64,000 bases of DNA, from positions 1 to 64,000 of the forward strand of contig JAWLHW010000002.1 of assembly GCA_041690155.1 (NCBI GenBank). Reading direction: 5' to 3'. Under the pieces are notes generated by a model. That model saw only the letters and a program-made list of their open reading frames with translations, made no database searches and had not been told where the DNA came from. The stretch comes from Desulfomicrobium sp041690155 (GTDB lineage Bacteria; Desulfobacterota; Desulfovibrionia; Desulfovibrionales; Desulfomicrobiaceae). The position numbers and the translations under genes were made by a program. This document shows, in pieces, positions 16,791 through 26,098 of the stretch (position 1 is the stretch's first letter; the number at the start of each line of letters is the position of its first letter).

Positions 16791-17485
16791 GGGTGAGGGA
16801 TGATGCTTTTTCCTGTGCAGGTCAAGGGGCTGGACTTTTCCAGAAAGACGGCCAGGGGGCAGCTCGCACATTTTCCCTCCCTCTTTGCGCACCAATTCTT
16901 GCCCGTGCGCACGATGAGGGCGTGGTATTCATTATATAATGCCGTGTCCGACGGCAAAACATCCATGAAAAACTCCCGCAGTTCGCCGTATCCGATGTCT
17001 TCGGGTACAAGCCCGTGCCGGCTCAGGATGCGACGCGTGTAGGCGTCGACCACAAAAGTCGGCAGCCCGAGGGCGTAAAGCAGGATGGAATCGGCCGTTT
17101 CAGGACCAATGCCGGAAACCTCAAGCAGGGACGGGCGCAGCTTCTCCATCGTCTCGCCCCGCAATCCATCCATATCAAGGTCGCAGGTCGTGCGCAGAAA
17201 ACTCAGGAAATTGCGCACCCGCACCGCCTTGACCCGGAAGGCGCCAGCCGGGCGGATGAGCGCCGCAAGCTCCCCGTCGGTCAACCGGGCCAGGGCCCGG
17301 GGATCGAGCAGGCCGGATTCGCGCAGGTTGTGCATCGCCTTTTCCACGTTGGCCCAGGCCGTGTTCTGGGTCAAAATGGCGCCCAGCGCGATTTCAAACG
17401 GCGTTTCTCCCGGCCACCACCTGCTTGGCCCCAGCTCGGCCAGCATCGCACGGTAGTAGTCAAGCAGCACGGCTTCCCGGTTCAT
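16787..17485 (-). CDS. Endonuclease III-related HhH-GPD DNA glycosylase
   Basis: A 232-residue base-excision-repair enzyme. The HhH element is LLEVSGIGPETADSILLYAL, and FVVDAYTRR contains the catalytic Asp. The Lys that gives endonuclease III its lyase activity is Glu here (GIGPETAD), so it may act as a simple glycosylase. The iron-sulfur loop keeps C-x6-C-x2-C (CAKREGKCASC), but the fourth Cys comes only 13 residues later, a longer gap than the usual five. The ATG at 17485 overlaps the prmA stop (ATGA); an ATG at 17509 is possible but less well placed. Its stop in turn overlaps envC. This resembles the endonuclease III-related subgroup; the base specificity is unknown. Confidence 0.85.
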   Translation of the reverse strand: MNREAVLLDYYRAMLAELGPSRWWPGETPFEIALGAILTQNTAWANVEKAMHNLRESGLLDPRALARLTDGELAALIRPAGAFRVKAVRVRNFLSFLRTTCDLDMDGLRGETMEKLRPSLLEVSGIGPETADSILLYALGLPTFVVDAYTRRILSRHGLVPEDIGYGELREFFMDVLPSDTALYNEYHALIVRTGKNWCAKREGKCASCPLAVFLEKSSPLTCTGKSIIPHP

Positions 17486-18336
17486 GTGCGAAAGACGAGC
17501 AGGGTCCATTCCCCGGAGTATGAAATCACGGGAGCCGCAAGCCCCTGCCGGACGTAGGCCTGCACGACGCGATCCGCCTGCTCGCGCAGGATGCCGGACA
17601 GGATGAGCACACCCGGTCTGGCCAGGCGGGCACAGATGTCCTCGGCCATATCAATCAGCGGGTTGGCCAGAATGTTGGCCAGAATGCAGTCAAAGCGCTG
17701 CTGCTCCGGGAGGTCCGTGACGCTCCCCGTGGCCGGTTTGAAAGCGTCCTCCACATCGTTCAGGGCCGCGTTCTCGTGCGCGTTGTCGACGGCCACGGGG
17801 TCGATATCAAGACCCTGGCCGACAAGCCCGAGCTTGACGGCGGCGATGCCCAGAATCCCCGAACCCGTGCCCAGGTCGAGAAAGGACTGCCCCTCCGCAA
17901 GAACCCCTTCCGTCGCCAGCCGGTCCAGCGCCTCAAGGCACAGGGCCGTGGTCTGGTGATGCCCCGTCCCGAAGGCCATCTTGGGCTCGATCAGAATGGG
18001 CTCGGCCGTGCAGGGCTCATCCTTGAGCCAGGCCGGCAGGACCACGAACCGCGACCCGATGGGAATGGGCGTGAAGTATTTTTTCCATGCGCTGGTCCAG
18101 TCCGCGTTGTCCACGCTTGTGCTCTCCAGAATAATTTCCGGACAGGCGGCCTGGAGCGCGGCCTCGGTTTCGGCGGACTGCTCTGGCCGGTCGAAATGCA
18201 CGGTCAGACGGCGCAGCCCGTCTTTGAGCCCCTCGTCTTCCCAGCCCCAGGGGGTGTGCAGAAACAAAAGGCCGGTAACGAGATCCTCGTTTTCCGGGGC
18301 AAAAGAAAGCGCAAGGCGTGCAAGCTTATTTGACAT
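17482..18336 (-). CDS. prmA: Ribosomal protein L11 methyltransferase
   Basis: This 284-residue class-I SAM methyltransferase has an N-terminal substrate-recognition domain. It carries the PrmA signatures PKMAFGTGHHQTT, LDLGTGSGILGIAA and ILANILANPL. It trimethylates Lys residues and the N-terminus of L11. The promoter lies in the short AT-rich gap after argD. It is the first gene of a coupled run prmA-nth-envC joined by ATGA overlaps. Confidence 0.95.
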   Translation of the reverse strand: MSNKLARLALSFAPENEDLVTGLLFLHTPWGWEDEGLKDGLRRLTVHFDRPEQSAETEAALQAACPEIILESTSVDNADWTSAWKKYFTPIPIGSRFVVLPAWLKDEPCTAEPILIEPKMAFGTGHHQTTALCLEALDRLATEGVLAEGQSFLDLGTGSGILGIAAVKLGLVGQGLDIDPVAVDNAHENAALNDVEDAFKPATGSVTDLPEQQRFDCILANILANPLIDMAEDICARLARPGVLILSGILREQADRVVQAYVRQGLAAPVISYSGEWTLLVFRT

Positions 18337-18431
18337 TTTAAAACCTGATAGCGGGGCATGCCCGTTTGAATTCGATGTTGAAAATCGGTCCCCTTACGCA
18401 TGCGAAGGAGGGGCAAAACTGAGCCTACTGG

Positions 18432-19625
18432 CTAGTTTCCGGCCAGAATGGCTTCCAGTGCCCGGCAAAAGGACTCCAGCTCCTCCTCGGTGATGACCAG
18501 CGGAGGCAGCAGGCGCAGCACCGTGTCCTGGGTCAGATTCAGGACAAAACCCTGCTCAAGCAGTGCCTTCCAGACCTCGGCCCCGGGATGCGTCAGCTCA
18601 ATGCCGATCATCAGGCCATGCACCCGAACCTCGGCGATCTTGCCCGGCAGTCGGGATTTGATCCCCTCCAGTCGTCCGCGCAGCCAATCGCCAAGCCTCG
18701 CCGCCCGGCCACAGAGATCGTCGCGCTCGATGATCTCGATGACCTTGTCCGCCACGGCGGAAATGAGCGCGTTGCCGCCGAAGGTCGTGCCATGGCTGCC
18801 TGGAGGAAAACCCTTGGAGACCTCTTCGGTGCACATGACCGCGCCCATGGGCAGGCCCCCGGCCAGACCCTTGGCCACGGTGACGATATCGGGCGCAAGG
18901 CCCAGATGCTGATGCGCCCAGAATTTTCCGGTCCGGCCCACACCGGTCTGAATCTCATCGACAATCAGCAGCACGCCCTTGGCGGCGCAAAGCTTCTCCA
19001 GCCCGCGAACGTAATCCTCGGGCAGGGGTTTGACTCCGCCCTCGCCCTGGATCATCTCGATCAACACCGCCGCGGTGCGCTCGTTCATGGCGGCTTCCAT
19101 GGCCGTAAGATCCGCAAAAGGCACGGTGACGAAGCCTTCGGGCAGCGGCCCGAACCCGGTCTTGATCTTGTCCTGGCCCGTGGCCGTCAATGTGGCCAGG
19201 GTCCGGCCATGAAAGGACCCGCCCAGGGTGATGATCTCGTAGCGCTCTTCGCCCCGGCCCTCGCGCATGTAGCGCCTGGCCAGCTTGATGGCGCCCTCGT
19301 TGGCCTCAGCCCCGGAGTTGCAGAAAAAGACCCGCTCCAGATGCGAGGTGCCGAGCAGCCTGTTGGCCAGCGCGACCTGCTCTTCCTGATAAAAAAGGTT
19401 GGAGACGTGGATGAGCTTGCCGGCCTGGGCGCAGATGACGTCCACCAGTTCGGGATGGGAGTGACCCAGGTTGCACACGGCAATGCCTGCCAGGAGGTCG
19501 GTATAGACCCGGCCTTCAGGGGTGACGAGTCTGGTTCCTTCGGCCCGGCTGACGGCCAGGGGATAGCGCGCATAGGTCCGGCAAAACGCCGAGGCTTCGC
19601 CCTGTTTTATATCTTCGCTGTTCAT
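18432..19625 (-). CDS. argD: Acetylornithine aminotransferase
   Basis: This 397-residue class-III PLP aminotransferase shows FFCNSGAEANEGAIKLAR (phosphate binding), LIVDEIQTGVGRTG and the Schiff-base Lys in VTVAKGLAGGLPMG. It converts N-acetylglutamate semialdehyde to N-acetylornithine in arginine synthesis; many homologues also serve in lysine (DAP) synthesis. The reading frame is open far upstream (to 20009), but that part is antisense-like to dut. The ATG at 19625 with GAGGAG seven bases before it is the real start. It lies 26 bases downstream of dut on the same strand, so they are probably co-transcribed. Confidence 0.95.
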   Translation of the reverse strand: MNSEDIKQGEASAFCRTYARYPLAVSRAEGTRLVTPEGRVYTDLLAGIAVCNLGHSHPELVDVICAQAGKLIHVSNLFYQEEQVALANRLLGTSHLERVFFCNSGAEANEGAIKLARRYMREGRGEERYEIITLGGSFHGRTLATLTATGQDKIKTGFGPLPEGFVTVPFADLTAMEAAMNERTAAVLIEMIQGEGGVKPLPEDYVRGLEKLCAAKGVLLIVDEIQTGVGRTGKFWAHQHLGLAPDIVTVAKGLAGGLPMGAVMCTEEVSKGFPPGSHGTTFGGNALISAVADKVIEIIERDDLCGRAARLGDWLRGRLEGIKSRLPGKIAEVRVHGLMIGIELTHPGAEVWKALLEQGFVLNLTQDTVLRLLPPLVITEEELESFCRALEAILAGN

Positions 19626-19651
19626 GAAATTCTCCTCGCAGGTGAATTGGA

Positions 19652-20128
19652 TCAGATCGCGCCGGTGTGCCCGAATCCGCCGGCGCCGCGCGCAGTGTCG
19701 GAAAGATTGTCCTGCGGAACGATTTCCGCGCGCACGACAGGCTGAAAAACGAGCTGGGCGATGCGCTGGCCCCGGGTCACGGTGCGGGTCTGGTCCGAAG
19801 TGTTCAAAAGGCTGACCAGGATTTCGCCGCGATAGTCCGGGTCGATGACACCGACCCCCTGACTGACCACCAGCCCGTCCTTGGTTCCCAGGCCGCTTCG
19901 GGAATAGACAAAACCGGCAACTCCCGGCATCGTGCATTCCACGGCGATGCCAGAAGGAAAGCGATACCGTCCCCCAGGGGGGATTGAAACCTCCGCTTCC
20001 TCCATACAAGCCCGCAGATCAATACCTGCCGACCCCGGAGTGGCATACTTGAATTTCTCCGGCGGGCACGTTTCCGATAAAAAACGGACCTTGACCGGTA
20101 TGGTGACATTTCCGGAACAGGGATTCAT
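19652..20128 (-). CDS. dut: Deoxyuridine triphosphatase
   Basis: A 158-residue trimeric dUTPase (dUTP to dUMP + PPi; keeps uracil out of DNA and feeds dTMP synthesis). All five motifs are visible: PGSAGIDL, SRSGLG, GVIDPDYRGEI, GQRIAQLVF and the C-terminal GAGGFGHTG arm. The ATG at 20128 is preceded by AGGAG; an in-frame ATG at 20161 is less likely. It is divergent from glgP; the 76-base gap must hold both promoters. Confidence 0.96.
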   Translation of the reverse strand: MNPCSGNVTIPVKVRFLSETCPPEKFKYATPGSAGIDLRACMEEAEVSIPPGGRYRFPSGIAVECTMPGVAGFVYSRSGLGTKDGLVVSQGVGVIDPDYRGEILVSLLNTSDQTRTVTRGQRIAQLVFQPVVRAEIVPQDNLSDTARGAGGFGHTGAI

Positions 20129-20204
20129 TTCTACTCCTAGGCATGTTAGCTTGATCATCAAGCGCGCATGCAGGGATGCGTTACAAATTTTGACAGGAGG
20201 ATTT

Positions 20205-22793
20205 ATGCAACCATTGCATGTTTATACAGTTGTGCCCAAGCTTCCGGAAAAACTTTTGCCGCTCAAGGCGCTAGCAAGCAATCTCTATTTTTCATGGCAG
20301 CATGAAATCGAGGAGTTTTTTGCCCAGATAGACCGCGAATTATGGGAAAAAAGCGAACACAATCCAGTCTGGTTCCTGAACCATCTGCCGCAGAGCACTC
20401 TGGAAGAACTGGGCGAGGATGAATTCTTTCTGGACCGTCTGTCAACCATTGCGGCGGGTTTTGAAAAATACCTCTCCAAGCGCGGCCCCATGACCGGGCT
20501 CGACGCCCTTGAAAGCGGGCCTGTGGTCGCCTATTTCAGCGCCGAATACGGTATCGCCCAATGTCTGCCCGTGTATTCGGGAGGGCTGGGCGTACTGGCC
20601 GGGGACCATCTCAAATCCGCCAGCGATCTGAACATCCCCCTGATCGGAATCGGTCTGTGCTATCAGCGCGGATTTTTCCGCCAGTACCTGACCCACGACG
20701 GCTGGCAGCAGGAACGCTATCAGCCCAACGACTTCGAGCAGATGCCGCTTTTTCCCGTACTGGACGAAGACGGCCTGCCCCTCAAGGTGCGTTTCCAGAT
20801 GCAGGGCAGGCCCCTCTATTTCCGCGTCTGGCGGGCCGACGTGGGCCGCGTTCCGCTTTTCCTGATGGACACCAATATTCCCGACAACACGCCGGAACGC
20901 CGCGAACTGACCTCCCAGCTCTACGGCGGGGACCTGGAAATGCGACTCATGCAGGAATACCTGCTCGGTATCGGCGGCATCAAGGCCCTTGAGGCCATGG
21001 GCCTCTCCCCCCGGGTCATCCACATGAACGAAGGGCACTCGGCTTTTGCGGGCCTCGAAAGAATCCGCGTGCTCATGCAGGACCGTCACCTGTCCTTCGA
21101 GGCGGCCCTGGAACTGGTCGCCCAGAGTTCTGTCTTCACCACGCACACTCCTGTTCCGGCGGGCAACGACCGTTTCTCCCCGGACCTTATGGCCAAATAC
21201 TTCCAGGAATATGCTGCGGACCTGGGGCTGTCCTGGAAAGTTTTTCTGGCCCTTGGCCGGGAAAACACGCGTAATGAAGCCGAGCACTTCTGCATGACCG
21301 TACTGGCCCTGCGCCTGTCCCGCTTCAACAACGGCGTCAGCCGCCTGCACGGCAAGGTTTCGCGTAAAATGTGGGCCAATGTCTGGTCGCAATATCCCGT
21401 GGAAGACGTGCCCATCACCTGGGTCACCAACGGCATCCATTTCCCGACCTGGGTGGCTCCTGAAATGTCCGTCCTCTACGACCGTTTCCTGGGCCAGTCA
21501 TGGCGTGAAGACCCGGACTGCGAGCGGGTCGGCGAAAAATTCGGGTCCATCCCGGACATTGAGCTCTGGCGGGCCCACGAACGCCTGCGGGAGCGACTGG
21601 TCGACTTTGTGCGCCGCCGCCTGCAGCAGCAGATCATGTCCCGGGGCGGCCGCAGCTGGGAGCTCGAAGTCGCGGACAATGTTCTTAATCCCGAGGCTCT
21701 GACCATCGGCTTCGCCCGCCGCTTCGCGTCCTACAAGCGCGCCTATCTGCTTTTAAAAGACGATGACCGCCTGAAACGCCTCGTCACGGACCCCGCCCGC
21801 CCGGTACAGTTCATCTTTGCCGGCAAGGCCCATCCACGGGACAATGAAGGCAAGAAAATCATTCAGGAGCTCATCAGTCTCTGCCAGTCTCCGGAGAGCC
21901 GCTCGTCCATGGTCTTTCTGGAAGACTATGACATGCAGGTCGCCCGCTACCTGGTCCAGGGCTGCGACATATGGCTCAACAACCCGCGCCGGCCTCTGGA
22001 GGCCTGCGGCACCAGCGGCATGAAGGCCATGGCCAACGGCGTGCTGAACCTGAGCACCCTTGACGGCTGGTGGGACGAAGCCTGGAGCCCGGACAACTCC
22101 GTGGGCTGGGCCATCGGCAACGCCGAGGAATACGACGACGTCGAATACCAGGACTTCGTGGAGAGCCAGACTCTCTACAACATCCTTGAAAAAGACATCA
22201 TCCCGCTCTTCTACGACCGCGTGCAAGGCTCCTTCCCCAGACGCTGGGTGCAGAAGATGAAACAGGCCCTCAAAACCCTGGGGCCGGTCTTCAATGGGCA
22301 TCGCATGGTCGAGGAATATTCCAAACGCGCCTATCTCCCGTCCAACATCAGCTACGGCAAGCTCACGGCAAACGGGTACCGCCCGGTCACGGAACTGGCC
22401 GACTGGCGCATGAACCTGCTCACCCACTGGGGCGGGCTTGATATCCGCAACGTGCAGTGCGTCACGGCCCACGAAATGTTTGTCGGCGAGAACCTTGAGG
22501 TCAGCGCCGAGGTCAAGGTCGATGGCCTCGGCATCCAGGACATCCGCGTGGAAATCTACACCGGCCCCCTCGACCACACCGGCAAATTCGCAAACCGGTC
22601 CACCTTCACCATGAGCCCGGACGAGCGCACGGCTGACGGCTGGTACATATATCGAGGCAAGGCCATGCCCATGGCCACGGGCAAATTCGGATTCACCGTG
22701 CGCATCCTGCCGCACCACCCGCTGCTGCGCGATGCGCACAGCCTAGGCCTGATCTTCTGGGCTGACAACCCCGATCCAAAACTCCAGGGGTAG
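20205..22793 (+). CDS. glgP: Alpha-glucan (glycogen) phosphorylase
   Basis: This 862-residue enzyme is a PLP-dependent phosphorylase of the shorter bacterial/archaeal type (alpha-1,4-glucan + Pi to glucose-1-P). Signatures are the N-terminal VAYFSAEYGIAQCLPVYSGG and the PLP site GTSGMKAMANGVLNL (Lys about 607). A C-terminal extension of about 100 residues after the catalytic domain is typical of this type. The frame is open upstream, but the ATG at 20205 has AGGAGG five bases before and fits the family. It begins a run of plus-strand genes; tlyA starts seven bases after its stop. It mobilises stored polyglucose. Confidence 0.95.
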   Translation: MQPLHVYTVVPKLPEKLLPLKALASNLYFSWQHEIEEFFAQIDRELWEKSEHNPVWFLNHLPQSTLEELGEDEFFLDRLSTIAAGFEKYLSKRGPMTGLDALESGPVVAYFSAEYGIAQCLPVYSGGLGVLAGDHLKSASDLNIPLIGIGLCYQRGFFRQYLTHDGWQQERYQPNDFEQMPLFPVLDEDGLPLKVRFQMQGRPLYFRVWRADVGRVPLFLMDTNIPDNTPERRELTSQLYGGDLEMRLMQEYLLGIGGIKALEAMGLSPRVIHMNEGHSAFAGLERIRVLMQDRHLSFEAALELVAQSSVFTTHTPVPAGNDRFSPDLMAKYFQEYAADLGLSWKVFLALGRENTRNEAEHFCMTVLALRLSRFNNGVSRLHGKVSRKMWANVWSQYPVEDVPITWVTNGIHFPTWVAPEMSVLYDRFLGQSWREDPDCERVGEKFGSIPDIELWRAHERLRERLVDFVRRRLQQQIMSRGGRSWELEVADNVLNPEALTIGFARRFASYKRAYLLLKDDDRLKRLVTDPARPVQFIFAGKAHPRDNEGKKIIQELISLCQSPESRSSMVFLEDYDMQVARYLVQGCDIWLNNPRRPLEACGTSGMKAMANGVLNLSTLDGWWDEAWSPDNSVGWAIGNAEEYDDVEYQDFVESQTLYNILEKDIIPLFYDRVQGSFPRRWVQKMKQALKTLGPVFNGHRMVEEYSKRAYLPSNISYGKLTANGYRPVTELADWRMNLLTHWGGLDIRNVQCVTAHEMFVGENLEVSAEVKVDGLGIQDIRVEIYTGPLDHTGKFANRSTFTMSPDERTADGWYIYRGKAMPMATGKFGFTVRILPHHPLLRDAHSLGLIFWADNPDPKLQG

Positions 22794-22800
22794 AGGACGG

Positions 22801-23547
22801 GTGGCCAAGAAAGTCGATCGGGCCGATGTGGTCCTGGCCGAACAGGGGCTGGTCGAGAGCTGCGAAAAGGCCACGCGCATGATCATGGCCGGACAGGTGT
22901 TCCTGCTCCGAAACGGGAGCAGGAGCCTCGTGGCCAAGCCCGGGCAGCAGATACCCCGCGACGCGCGGCTGGAAATCAAGGAACCCGAGCGTTTCGTATC
23001 GCGGGGCGGCTACAAGCTGCTCACGGCCCTTGAGCATTTTGCCCTGGACGTGAGCGGCATGATTGCCCTGGATGCCGGAGCCTCCACCGGCGGATTCACG
23101 GACTGCCTGCTGCAGTTCGGGGCCGCGCGGGTTTACGCCGTGGATGTGGGACACGCCCAGCTGCACTGGAAGCTGGTCACGGACCCGCGCGTCGTCAATC
23201 TGGAGCGGATCAACCTGCGTCACGCCGCTGCCGATCTCATTCCCGAAAAAGTGGACCTGGTGGTGGCCGACTGCTCTTTTATCTCCCTGCGGCTCATCCT
23301 GCCCCCCTGCCTGCAGTTTTTAAAGGATACAGGGCAAGTCCTGGCCCTGGTCAAACCGCAGTTCGAACTAAGCCCCGAACACGCGGTCAAGGGCGTGGTC
23401 CGCTCAGAGGAACTGCAGCTCAAAGCCGTGGCCGAGGTGCAGGCCTTCGCCCGGGACGAGCTCGGACTACAGGCCCTGGGCTTCGTCCCGGCAGGGATCA
23501 AGGGCCCCAAAGGCAATCAGGAGTACCTGCTCCATTTGCGGCGCTGA
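22801..23547 (+). CDS. tlyA: TlyA-family rRNA 2'-O-methyltransferase / hemolysin-like
   Basis: This 248-residue protein has an N-terminal S4 RNA-binding domain (about 4-62) and an FtsJ-type methyltransferase domain (about 63-248; ALDAGASTGGFTDCLLQFGA, VVADCSFISLR, LALVKPQFE). TlyA enzymes methylate ribose of rRNA and influence capreomycin sensitivity; the hemolysin label is historical. The start is a GTG with AGGA five bases upstream. It follows glgP closely and is probably co-transcribed. Confidence 0.92.
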   Translation: MAKKVDRADVVLAEQGLVESCEKATRMIMAGQVFLLRNGSRSLVAKPGQQIPRDARLEIKEPERFVSRGGYKLLTALEHFALDVSGMIALDAGASTGGFTDCLLQFGAARVYAVDVGHAQLHWKLVTDPRVVNLERINLRHAAADLIPEKVDLVVADCSFISLRLILPPCLQFLKDTGQVLALVKPQFELSPEHAVKGVVRSEELQLKAVAEVQAFARDELGLQALGFVPAGIKGPKGNQEYLLHLRR

Positions 23548-23623
23548 CCTTGGGCTTTGCCAAGCAGGGACGATGCGGGTACAGACCGCGTTCATATTTC
23601 ACACTTCAACCATATTTGAACCC

Positions 23624-24229
23624 ATGCCCGACAGATTTCTGACCGAAGACCGCAAGACCAGGCTCAGATCCGTATTGGCCAAACGCCAGCCCGACCTGAC
23701 CCTGGTACTGAACAATATCCACGACCCGCACAACGTGTCCGCCATCCTGCGCAGTTGCGACGCCTTTGGGGTGTTCGGCGTGCACCTTTATTACACCAAG
23801 GAAAAATTTCCGTCCTTGGCCAACAGCTCCTCGGGCTCCGCCAAGAAATGGATCGACCTGACCCGCCACCGCGAAGCGGGGGTCATGGTCCAGGGCCTGC
23901 GCGACCGCGGCATGCAGATCGTGGGCACGGGCTTCAGCCCCACGGCCAGGCCCATCATGGATATCGATTTCACCAAACCCACGGCCATCATTCTCGGCAA
24001 CGAGCACCGGGGCATGGACCCCGACGTCAAGGTTCACGTGCCGGACGAGATCTACATCCCCATGTTCGGCATGGTGCAGAGCCTGAACGTGTCCGTGGCC
24101 GCAGCGACCATCCTCTATGAAGCCATGCGCCAGCGCCTGGCCGCCGGGATGTACGACCAGAGCCCTCTGGACGCGGACGAATTCGAGGACGTATACGCAG
24201 ACTGGTGCAAGCGCGGCAAAGACTACTAG
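23624..24229 (+). CDS. trmH: tRNA (guanosine-18-2'-O)-methyltransferase TrmH
   Basis: This 201-residue SpoU/SPOUT enzyme forms Gm18 in tRNA. Motif 1 is HDPHNVSAILRSCDAFGV, motif 2 ILGNEHRGMD, motif 3 IPMFGMVQSLNVSVAAAT. N- and C-terminal extensions with basic residues bind tRNA. The frame opens at an ATG at 23573, but comparison with E. coli TrmH, which begins shortly before the RRQPDL block, favours 23624; neither start has an ideal ribosome site. It sits between tlyA and aroC, in a small RNA-modification group. Confidence 0.92.
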   Translation: MPDRFLTEDRKTRLRSVLAKRQPDLTLVLNNIHDPHNVSAILRSCDAFGVFGVHLYYTKEKFPSLANSSSGSAKKWIDLTRHREAGVMVQGLRDRGMQIVGTGFSPTARPIMDIDFTKPTAIILGNEHRGMDPDVKVHVPDEIYIPMFGMVQSLNVSVAAATILYEAMRQRLAAGMYDQSPLDADEFEDVYADWCKRGKDY

Positions 24230-24254
24230 CCGGGGCCGGGCCCCTGGAGAACCG

Positions 24255-25319
24255 ATGGCGGGAAACACTTTCGGCAACATCTTCAAGCTGACGACCTTTG
24301 GGGAATCCCATGGCCCGGCCCTGGGCGGGGTGGTGGACGGATGTCCCGCCGGGATCGCCCTTTGCGAAACCATCATTCAGACGGAGCTCGACAAACGCAG
24401 ACCCGGACAGGGCGGCCTGGCCGTCACCGCCCGTAGCGAACCGGACCGCATCCGGCTCTTGTCCGGTATCTTTGAAGGCCGCACCACGGGCACGTCCATC
24501 GGCTTTGCCATCGAGAACACGGACCAGCGCTCGCGCGATTACGGCGAAATAAAAGACGTTTTCCGGCCGGGCCACGGAGACATGACCTATCAGGCCAAGT
24601 ACGGCCTGCGCGACTATCGCGGCGGAGGCCGTTCCTCGGGACGGGAGACGGTGTCGCGCGTGGCGGGCGGAGCCGTGGCGGCGGCATTTCTGAAGACTCT
24701 GGGGATTACTGTCCGGGCCGCCGCCGTGGAGCTTGGCGGCATCGCATCCGAGAGCGTCGATATGGAAGGCGCCGAGCAGCGCCCCTTCTTCGCGGCTGAC
24801 GACCACGCGGCGCTGCGCTGGCAGGAAAGGGTCAAGGACGTAGCGGGTCAGGGCGACACGCTGGGCGGCATCGTCGAAATCCGCGCCAGCGGAGTGCCGG
24901 CGGGGCTTGGCGAGCCGGTCTTCGACAAGCTCGATGCCCGTCTGGCCGCGGCGCTCATGAGCGTGGGCGCGGTCAAGGGAGTCGAGATCGGGAGCGGGTT
25001 CGCGGCCAGCCGCATGCGCGGCAGCGAAAACAACGACGCCATGCAGGATTCGGGCTTTGCGTCCAACAACGCAGGCGGAATCCTGGCCGGGATCTCAAGC
25101 GGCCAGGAAATTGTGCTGCGCGCCGCCATCAAACCCATCCCGTCCATTGCGATTGAGCAACAGACCCTGGACCGCTTCGGAGCGGCGCGGACCATCAGCG
25201 TCGGGGGACGGCACGACATCTGCGCCATCCCCCGCGTGGTCCCGGTGCTCTCGGCCATGGTCCGGCTGGTCCTGGCCGACATGGTCCTGCTGCAACGGCG
25301 CATGGGAGTTGGCACATGA
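24255..25319 (+). CDS. aroC: Chorismate synthase
   Basis: This 354-residue enzyme makes chorismate from 5-enolpyruvylshikimate-3-phosphate with reduced FMN, the last shared step to aromatic amino acids. Signatures: TFGESHGPALG, YRGGGRSSGRET and NNAGGILAGISSG. The ATG at 24255 has GGAG six bases upstream. The stop overlaps the following elyC-like start (ATGA), so the two are coupled although their roles differ. Confidence 0.97.
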   Translation: MAGNTFGNIFKLTTFGESHGPALGGVVDGCPAGIALCETIIQTELDKRRPGQGGLAVTARSEPDRIRLLSGIFEGRTTGTSIGFAIENTDQRSRDYGEIKDVFRPGHGDMTYQAKYGLRDYRGGGRSSGRETVSRVAGGAVAAAFLKTLGITVRAAAVELGGIASESVDMEGAEQRPFFAADDHAALRWQERVKDVAGQGDTLGGIVEIRASGVPAGLGEPVFDKLDARLAAALMSVGAVKGVEIGSGFAASRMRGSENNDAMQDSGFASNNAGGILAGISSGQEIVLRAAIKPIPSIAIEQQTLDRFGAARTISVGGRHDICAIPRVVPVLSAMVRLVLADMVLLQRRMGVGT

Positions 25320-26098
25320 GCGTTGGCGCGGGCTTTATCCTCAAGAAAGCCCTGGGCACGCTCTTCATGCCCCTGTCGATCTGTCTGGTTCTTTTCGCCC
25401 TCGGCATGGTCTACGTGCTGCTACGTCGCTCCAAAGACGCCATCGCCCCCTTTGTCATGGGCGGACTCCTGCTTTACGCCTTTTCCCTCAATTCCGTTTC
25501 CGCAACCCTGATCCGCCCCCTTGAGGACGCCTACCCGCCCCTGAACCTGTCCAGTGCGGAGATCCTCAAAAAACCTGTCAAATGGGTGGTCGTGCTCGGC
25601 GCGGGACATTGGACGGACACGCGCCTGCCCCCCGGAGCCATGCTCGAAGAGGCGGCCCTGTACCGACTGAATGAGGGCATCCGGGTTGCTCGTCGTTTTC
25701 CGGACTCCATCCTGGTTCTTTCGGGCGGTAAATACAAAGACGAACAACCAAACGCCAAGGTTATGGCCGCGGCCGCCGTAGACCTTGGCTTTAATCCGGG
25801 CCGGATCATGCTCTCCGACAAAGCCCTCGACACTCATGACGAAGCGATGCACATGAGGAGCATGGTCGGTTCCGACGCCTTCGTGCTGGTAACTTCGGCC
25901 TCGCACATGCTGCGCGCCGTCAAGCTGTTTGAAAATCAAGGCCTCAAACCCATCCCCGCGCCGACCTGTTACCGAGACAAAGGCGAGCCCGAGCACTTCC
26001 TGCCCGGGGCAGACAACATCAAGACCTGCAACATGGCCGTGCACGAATACCTGGGTTTGGCCTGGTCTTTTGTGCGCGGGCAGATATCCATTCTCTAA
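25316..26098 (+). CDS. ElyC/SanA/YdcF-family envelope protein (DUF218)
   Basis: This 260-residue protein has two N-terminal membrane segments (about 10-35 and 43-65). A DUF218 domain follows with VVVLGAGHW, ILVLSGGK, SDKALDTHDEA and VLVTSASHMLRA. E. coli ElyC, of the same layout, helps maintain peptidoglycan and lipid-carrier use. The ATG overlaps the aroC stop. The rhomboid gene follows immediately. Confidence 0.88.
   Translation: MSVGAGFILKKALGTLFMPLSICLVLFALGMVYVLLRRSKDAIAPFVMGGLLLYAFSLNSVSATLIRPLEDAYPPLNLSSAEILKKPVKWVVVLGAGHWTDTRLPPGAMLEEAALYRLNEGIRVARRFPDSILVLSGGKYKDEQPNAKVMAAAAVDLGFNPGRIMLSDKALDTHDEAMHMRSMVGSDAFVLVTSASHMLRAVKLFENQGLKPIPAPTCYRDKGEPEHFLPGADNIKTCNMAVHEYLGLAWSFVRGQISIL

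Noticed and set aside
19626..20009. 128-residue N-terminal extension of argD
   Set aside because: Antisense to dut, no aminotransferase match, and GAGGAG supports the ATG at 19625.
19932..20204. 91-residue N-terminal extension of glgP
   Set aside because: Overlaps dut antisense; AGGAGG and the family start fit the ATG at 20205.
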